From Chamaecrista fasciculata (lineage: Eukaryota > Streptophyta > Magnoliopsida > Fabales > Fabaceae), in contig QANZ01021509.1 of the NCBI GenBank assembly GCA_003254925.1, positions 54,290-118,289 on the forward strand: 64,000 nt of DNA, written 5' to 3'. Both the position numbers and the translations under genes were made by a program. Below are positions 59,301 through 64,000 of this stretch, one piece after another. The notes under the pieces are model-generated. The model was not told the origin of the DNA. It ran no database searches and worked only from the letters and a program-made list of their open reading frames with translations. The first letter of the stretch is position 1. Each line of letters begins with the position of its first letter.

Positions 59301-60086
59301 AATTACTGGGTAAAGCAAATCCTATTCATGCACTGCAAATTCGTGGTGAACTTATCTATGCAGCTAGCTCTCACTTGGATGGAGCTGCAATAAAGGTATC
59401 CATCCTTCTCAAGAACATGACTTTGTGAATTGTGATCTATCATAAATTCATAACGTAGAGGGTTTATTATTATAAACAAAGAAAACAAATAATCATCATG
59501 TTCAAATTTAAGGCGTATGCCTTACATTTCACTGTATATGATTTAAATTGAGTACTTCGTAACTATCAACATGTTGGCTTTCTTGCTGGTGAGCCTCATA
59601 TTCATGTTGCAGCTTGAAACTCTAATATATATACTGCAATATAGTTTGTGCTTCTTCTGTGAATACCATACCATGGTTACCAAACTCTGCTTTTATGTTT
59701 GTGCCAAGATATGGAACACTTCCAATTACAGTATGGTTGGATCACTGGGAACTGCATCAGAAGTGAGGGCGATGGCAATGAGCTCAGAATTAATTTACTT
59801 GGGGTGCAAGGGAGGGGCTGTGGAAATTTGGGACAGGAAGAAGCAAAGTAGAATTGATACATTACAAATAGGTACAAATAGTAAGATTGCTTGCATGACT
59901 GTTGATGGCAATGAAGAAATTTTGGTGATTGGAACCTCTGAGAGCAGGATTCAGGTACCTCTTTCCCTGTATATTTTTTCAAATTCTTGATATTTGCACA
60001 CTGATTAGCATGAATACTTAGTTTTTTTTGGGTCTGTCACAGCTATTAAATCCTCTGACTATTTGCAGGCCTGGGGAATAAACTAA
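53382..60086 (+). CDS. LIN: U-box/ARM-like/WD40 E3 ubiquitin ligase, LIN (CERBERUS) family
   Basis: Fifteen exons join without a break to 1336 residues: 53382-54194, 54617-54850, 54962-55047, 55127-56284, 56388-56532, 56708-56950, 57101-57407, 57823-57947, 58023-58139, 58504-58638, 58716-58838, 59041-59154, 59249-59395, 59709-59954, 60069-60086. The start has a GCCGCCATG context. Residues 1-270 are the helical LIN-type N-terminus, with an Asn9 run near 230. The U-box is at about 401-475 (KDFVCPITSNLFDDPVTLET, then YERKAIEEWF and CPITRQKL). Leu-rich ARM-like helices follow to about 1030, then WD40 repeats (SGHSDGTIKVW, YSGSLDRTVKVW, GAVEIWD) to the end, WGIN. Legume LIN/CERBERUS is needed for rhizobial infection threads, and relatives occur in mycorrhizal hosts. 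A ubiquitin ligase role follows from the U-box. Whether this is the LIN orthologue or a LIN-like paralogue is open. Exon 5 has a weak donor, CTG|GTTCAA. Confidence 0.93.
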
Positions 60087-61791
60087 ATGAGGAATGAGGA
60101 TGGCTCAAAATGTTGCTACAGGAAGTGAAAGATTAACTTGACTGATTCTAAATTGATTGAATCTTCGAAATATTTTCTTTTGAAATGTATCTTGTATATA
60201 AAGAAAAAGTTTGATACGGAGAGAAATGTTGGCATTCACACATGCCTTGCACATGAAACAACTTTCAATTATATATATATATAAATGATTATTCTTTAAT
60301 AAATTAATTTTATTATCAGATTGGCGAGTCTTGCTACCTTGTTTCTTTTTCTTTGCAGAGCCACACTTGCAGCAGAAATATAACTGGTATTAAACAATAA
60401 GACCATTTGCGAATGTTGTCATGAAATCACATAATAGATATAATTAAACCCGAGCACATCACATAGTAGAAATATCTTATCTCTTATTTGTTTCAGCAGT
60501 ATAGTGCATATTGTGGCAGGCTCAACCATGAAGGATATAATTAAAGCTAGATATTATCTATATACTTGTATCTGTAGTATATACATTGACTATTGCCTGG
60601 GCACAAATTAAAGATATCATACAAGGAGTGTGAAACATATTTTATTTTGGTCAGAAAATATTCATTGATATGAGAAGGCACAAAGCCTTACAAGTTACAA
60701 GTCATTAGTATGAGCAAGGCATACAAATAAACGATTTGATATTACAACTTTACAAGAGAGAGAGGATGATTCAATCAATCTATTGCATTCCATGCAACTA
60801 ACTACACGTCAAACTTTTTCTTAGTCATCTTTTAACCTATTTGTTTGGCCTTTATTTAATTTTTTTAAATTTCAACAGCTAAATTGCAAAATTGTAAACA
60901 ATAATTGACAAAATAATAATGCAACCGCTTGCCTTCATTAATTTGTTTCACCGTCAATATATACAATAGGGTATGGCCATATATGCGATGAAGCGGTTGC
61001 CTAAAATCTCTCACTGAGATACTAAATTTAAATTACAAAAAGATAATGGAAAGAGATAATATCTATGGCCTAAAATCTCTCTAAAATATAAAATATTATA
61101 TTTAATTATTTAAAATATTTACTAATGCTCTCATTTCATTTCATCACTTTTGTATAGCCATTTAACTTTTTATAGCAAAAACCTTTCAAAATTGTAAACA
61201 ATAACGTATCAGATGGGGTTGGATCATTCTTGCACATATGAAGTTTTAATTTAATTCATTCTATTAATATAATAATGAACTTCCCTTCATTAATTTGAAG
61301 CTTGGAAAAAACTGAGGTTATATTAAATATAGAAAATGAACGGGAAGAGGGCCCTCTTTATTTATTTATTTATTTATTTATGATAATGAGAGGACCCTCT
61401 TTATTAAAACTACATACATGTGTGGCGAATGCTTACAACCCAACAGCAGTTTTGATGGCGTAGGCCTCCACGATTCAGTTGGAAATTGACTCAACAGTGA
61501 GAGTCATTTCATTTTGGGGATGCCTTGTTCAGTTGTTTGTAAAAGAGAAATTAAAATTTATAAAAAGAAATATCAGTTATCATAAGATTGTTTTGTAATT
61601 TGATCTCATCCAACAAAATTTCTTTCTTACACTAGATATATTTATACAATTTTATAAATTTTATAGAGGTTAAATATATCAATTTGAATGAGATTTTTAC
61701 ATTTTAAAATATTATTATATAATTTCTAAGTGTTATTTTCATAAATATATTTATATTTTGAAATTTGTTTTTTAGAGCTATATAATATTTT
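60087..61791. other. Intergenic, LIN 3' flank
   Basis: AT-rich, with a (TTTA)n run near 61355-61380 and GAGATACTAAA / CCTAAAATCTCTC repeats near 61005-61080. No coding or transposon feature was recognised. Confidence 0.5.
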
Positions 61792-62268
61792 GGGTAAATT
61801 ATATTTTGGTACCCTGTGGTTTAACCCCATTTCACTTTGGTACCCTGTGGTTTAAAACGTGACACTTTGGTACCCTGAAATATATACGGTTAACACTTTG
61901 GTACCATAAACAATTTTTCCGTTAGATTGAATGGAATTTCGCATGTGCATCGCACATACCTCAATAAAATTCAATTTTTTCTAACTTTTAGCCAAAACAA
62001 AGATTAAATACAATCTAGATTTTGAAAAATACCTCTAAAATCTGAAAAATTTGAGAGGTGTTTTTCGAAATCCAGATTGTGTTTGATCTTTATTTTGATC
62101 AAAAGTTACAGTAAATCAAGTTTTAGTGAGACATGTTAGATACACGTGTGAAATTTTGTCCAAATCTAACAAAAAAATTGTTCAGGGTACCAAAGTGTTA
62201 ATAATACACACTCAAGGTACCAAAGTGGAATGAGGTCAAACTACAGGGTAACAAAGTGTAATTTACCC
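61792..62268. mobile_element. 477-bp Mutator-type MITE (GGTACCCTGTGG family)
   Basis: An exact 9-bp TSD TAATATTTT (61783-61791, 62269-62277). Ends GGGTAAATTATATTTTGG and the inverse AAAGTGTAATTTACCC. The left arm has four CACTTTGGTACC modules with the mirror GGTACCAAAGTG at the right. It is related in its end sequence to 15030-17274 and 28962-29469. Confidence 0.92.
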
Positions 62269-62274
62269 TAATAT

Positions 62275-62440
62275 TTTTTTTTTGCAACAAAAATTTAGGT
62301 GAGAGGATGACGTCCTAGTCTAAGGTAGGTCAGGCCTTCGAGCTTAGAGAGCACTTACAGAGATTCTTACAGATAAGTAATAACCCATTAAACGAGCCAT
62401 TATCAAAAATTAAACCCCAAGTCATAAGCCAACTATATAA
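62275..62440 (-). mobile_element. SINE, minus strand, same family as 8952-9154
   Basis: On the minus strand it reads GTTGGCTTATGACTTGGGG, ATCTGTAAGAATCTCTGTAA, GCTCGAAGGCCTGACC, CTCACCTAAATTTTTG and an A-run. The same order is seen at 8952-9154. Its A-tail directly abuts or overlaps the TSD of the preceding MITE. Confidence 0.75.
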
Positions 62441-62779
62441 TATTTATATAATATCAAAATTAATATTTATATTTTACTATGCAGATATATATATATATGG
62501 TGAAAAACAAAAATACATATATTTTAGTCAAATTTAAGTTTAATATTAATAATATTTATTTTTAGATTTATAGTTATTTTGTTGAGATTTTTAATCAAAT
62601 TTAATATTATTGTCTATTTTTTGAAAATTTAATTTTTGCAAGCTTAATATTTTTTCAATAATTTTAATATTTAAAATTTATTTATAAAAAAATTAATGTT
62701 AAAAATTAAAAAAGAAATACACGTGTTAAAACGTCAATGACAAATGATCTTTAATAGATTATACATATATAGATTTTAT

Positions 62780-64000
62780 ATATTTGATGGTTGTCGGGTC
62801 CACCAATTATAATTAAGCCTAATCTGCATTCAAAGATAGAAAATTAGTAGTAGAGACGAGAATAGGGTCGATCCACATAGACTAGTCTTGCCCAAAGGTT
62901 ATGCAGTTATAAGCCAGAGAAATAAGGAACCAGTGAATACGTCTTGCCCAAGACTAATGACGTAAGAGCGAATTTTGAACAAATGTAATGAAAAGCAACT
63001 GTAAATTAAAAAGGTTGTTACCGATTGATTGGAGTCTTGACTGAGATTGTTCTTCATGGAGTTTCACACTTGATCATCGATTCCAAAATATTAATTCATC
63101 AACATAAAATAGGTTAACGAAATCACACAGTGAAATCACTCTTTCTTAAAAGTTGATTAAAGGATAGCATACCCAATTTAACCACTTATTAACTAGACGA
63201 ATTCGACACAATCGACAATTCAATCTAAGGTAACAGAACTAAGACCCGAAAGATATTAACCCTAAACAATTAATTTACAAAATTACTTGTTCAGATTTTC
63301 TTCTCCCTAACATGGTACAACCATCTTAGTTACTACTTAGTGATGAACTTACTAATTACAAATCAATAAGAACATCTAGCGTCATGTTTACAAATCAATT
63401 AGACAACCGAGCTCTTAGTTGAATGTTCAACTTGAAAACAATTAAAACAAGAAGAGTAGGAGAAACAAAAATATTATAAATTGATGAAACAAATAAGAAC
63501 AAGACCTCACAAGTGTTGAAACATCCAATCCAAACTCACCCTAAGCCAAGATAAGAGAGTTAGCCGCGCAGGGCCATTGAGCACCAAAAATGTAAAATAT
63601 GAAATTCAGCGTGGAGCCTGAGATGTTTTTGTGAAAGCCCTAGGGTTCCTATTTATAGAGCTAACTCTAACTAATTATCCCACAAATCCCTTACAAAATC
63701 TTCTAATAATCCCACAAGATGTCTTCTATTGCAACATTTTAGCTTGAAACTTCAGAATCTGCATAACCTTTGGGCAAGACGTATGCAACATTTTAGCTTG
63801 AAACTTCAAAATCTGCATAACCTTTGGGCAAGACGTATGCAAATCAAAAAGTATCTTTTTGTTGTTGATTTCAAAGGATTTTGAGGATCTTTCCTTATCT
63901 GCAAGGCAAACTAAAGATTTAAACAAGTACCAAATCCTAACTTATAAACATGATATTTACCAAATAAAGAATCAATCTAAGAATATATCACATTTTCAAT
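62780..64000 (-). repeat. LTR-retrotransposon-like sequence at the window edge
   Basis: On the minus strand a TATA-like CTCTATAAATAGGAACCC is at about 63640-63660. TGTCGGGTCCACC and GGGTCGATCCACATAGACTAG near 62790-62885 resemble non-coding parts of plant LTR elements. No coding domain, paired LTR or TSD is visible, and the element may continue beyond the window. 62440-62780 is AT-rich without features. Confidence 0.35.
63731..63838. repeat. 54-bp tandem repeat, two units
   Basis: Two nearly perfect units start GCAACATTTTAGCTTGAAAC and end GGGCAAGACGTAT (63731-63784, 63785-63838), followed by a few bases of a third. They differ at one base (CAGAATC versus CAAAATC). Also, TCTTGCCCA recurs at 62890 and 62943. 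Confidence 0.88.

Overview
This is eukaryotic nuclear DNA from a flowering plant, almost certainly a eudicot. The genes have GT-AG introns, intergenic DNA is AT-rich, and the window holds plant-specific gene families (tau-class glutathione transferases, a bHLH68-type factor, a LIN/CERBERUS-type U-box E3 ligase) and plant transposons (Copia, LINE, Au-type SINE, hAT and Mutator-type MITEs). The species cannot be fixed from the sequence; a woody rosid is a guess.

Layout. (1) 1-38.4 kb is a tandem array of nine plus-strand tau-class GST loci of the GSTU17/18 type, each built as two exons with one phase-0 intron after the D-(D/N/E)-K codons. Three are intact by eye (5186-8098, 26351-28303, 34475-35486). 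One is spoiled only by a single-base deletion (30460-31263). Five are pseudogenes or fragments (210-3733, 9557-9874, 12332-22268, 30008-30082, 38190-38379). Promoter blocks are duplicated with the genes. (2) 38.4-45 kb is a gene-free stretch of LTR pieces, including a 2.25 kb SIRE-like solo LTR, plus hAT and SINE remnants. (3) 45.4-48.7 kb is a nine-exon bHLH68-like transcription factor gene. (4) 48.7-53.4 kb is intergenic with two MITEs. (5) 53.4-60.1 kb is a fifteen-exon gene for a 1336-residue U-box/ARM-like/WD40 protein of the LIN/CERBERUS family. (6) 60.1-64 kb is intergenic, with a MITE, a SINE and a minus-strand LTR-like piece at the edge.

Most non-genic sequence is transposon. Many insertions could be bounded to the base from their target-site duplications (TSDs). 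At least eleven non-autonomous terminal-inverted-repeat elements have exact or one-mismatch 9-bp TSDs (Mutator-like). Several others have 8-bp TSDs (hAT-like). There is a 5'-truncated LINE with a 13-bp TSD, a 7.7 kb dead Copia element with a 5-bp TSD, and a solo LTR with a 5-bp TSD. They are nested: MULE in MULE; hAT in LINE in GST; MITEs inside one Copia LTR; hAT in hAT in a larger TIR element; solo LTR in another LTR. These nests give a relative chronology and explain how several GST copies died.

The three gene groups have separate roles: GSTs conjugate glutathione to xenobiotics and endogenous electrophiles in the cytosol, the bHLH protein is nuclear, and the LIN-type protein is a ubiquitin ligase linked to root symbiosis. 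Nothing in the sequence ties them functionally. I found no convincing new protein system. The most unusual content is the family of MITEs whose long inverted arms are built from spaced GGTCCC/GGGACC modules, and the readable insertion history of the GST array. All coordinates and identities were read by eye; no search or alignment was run.
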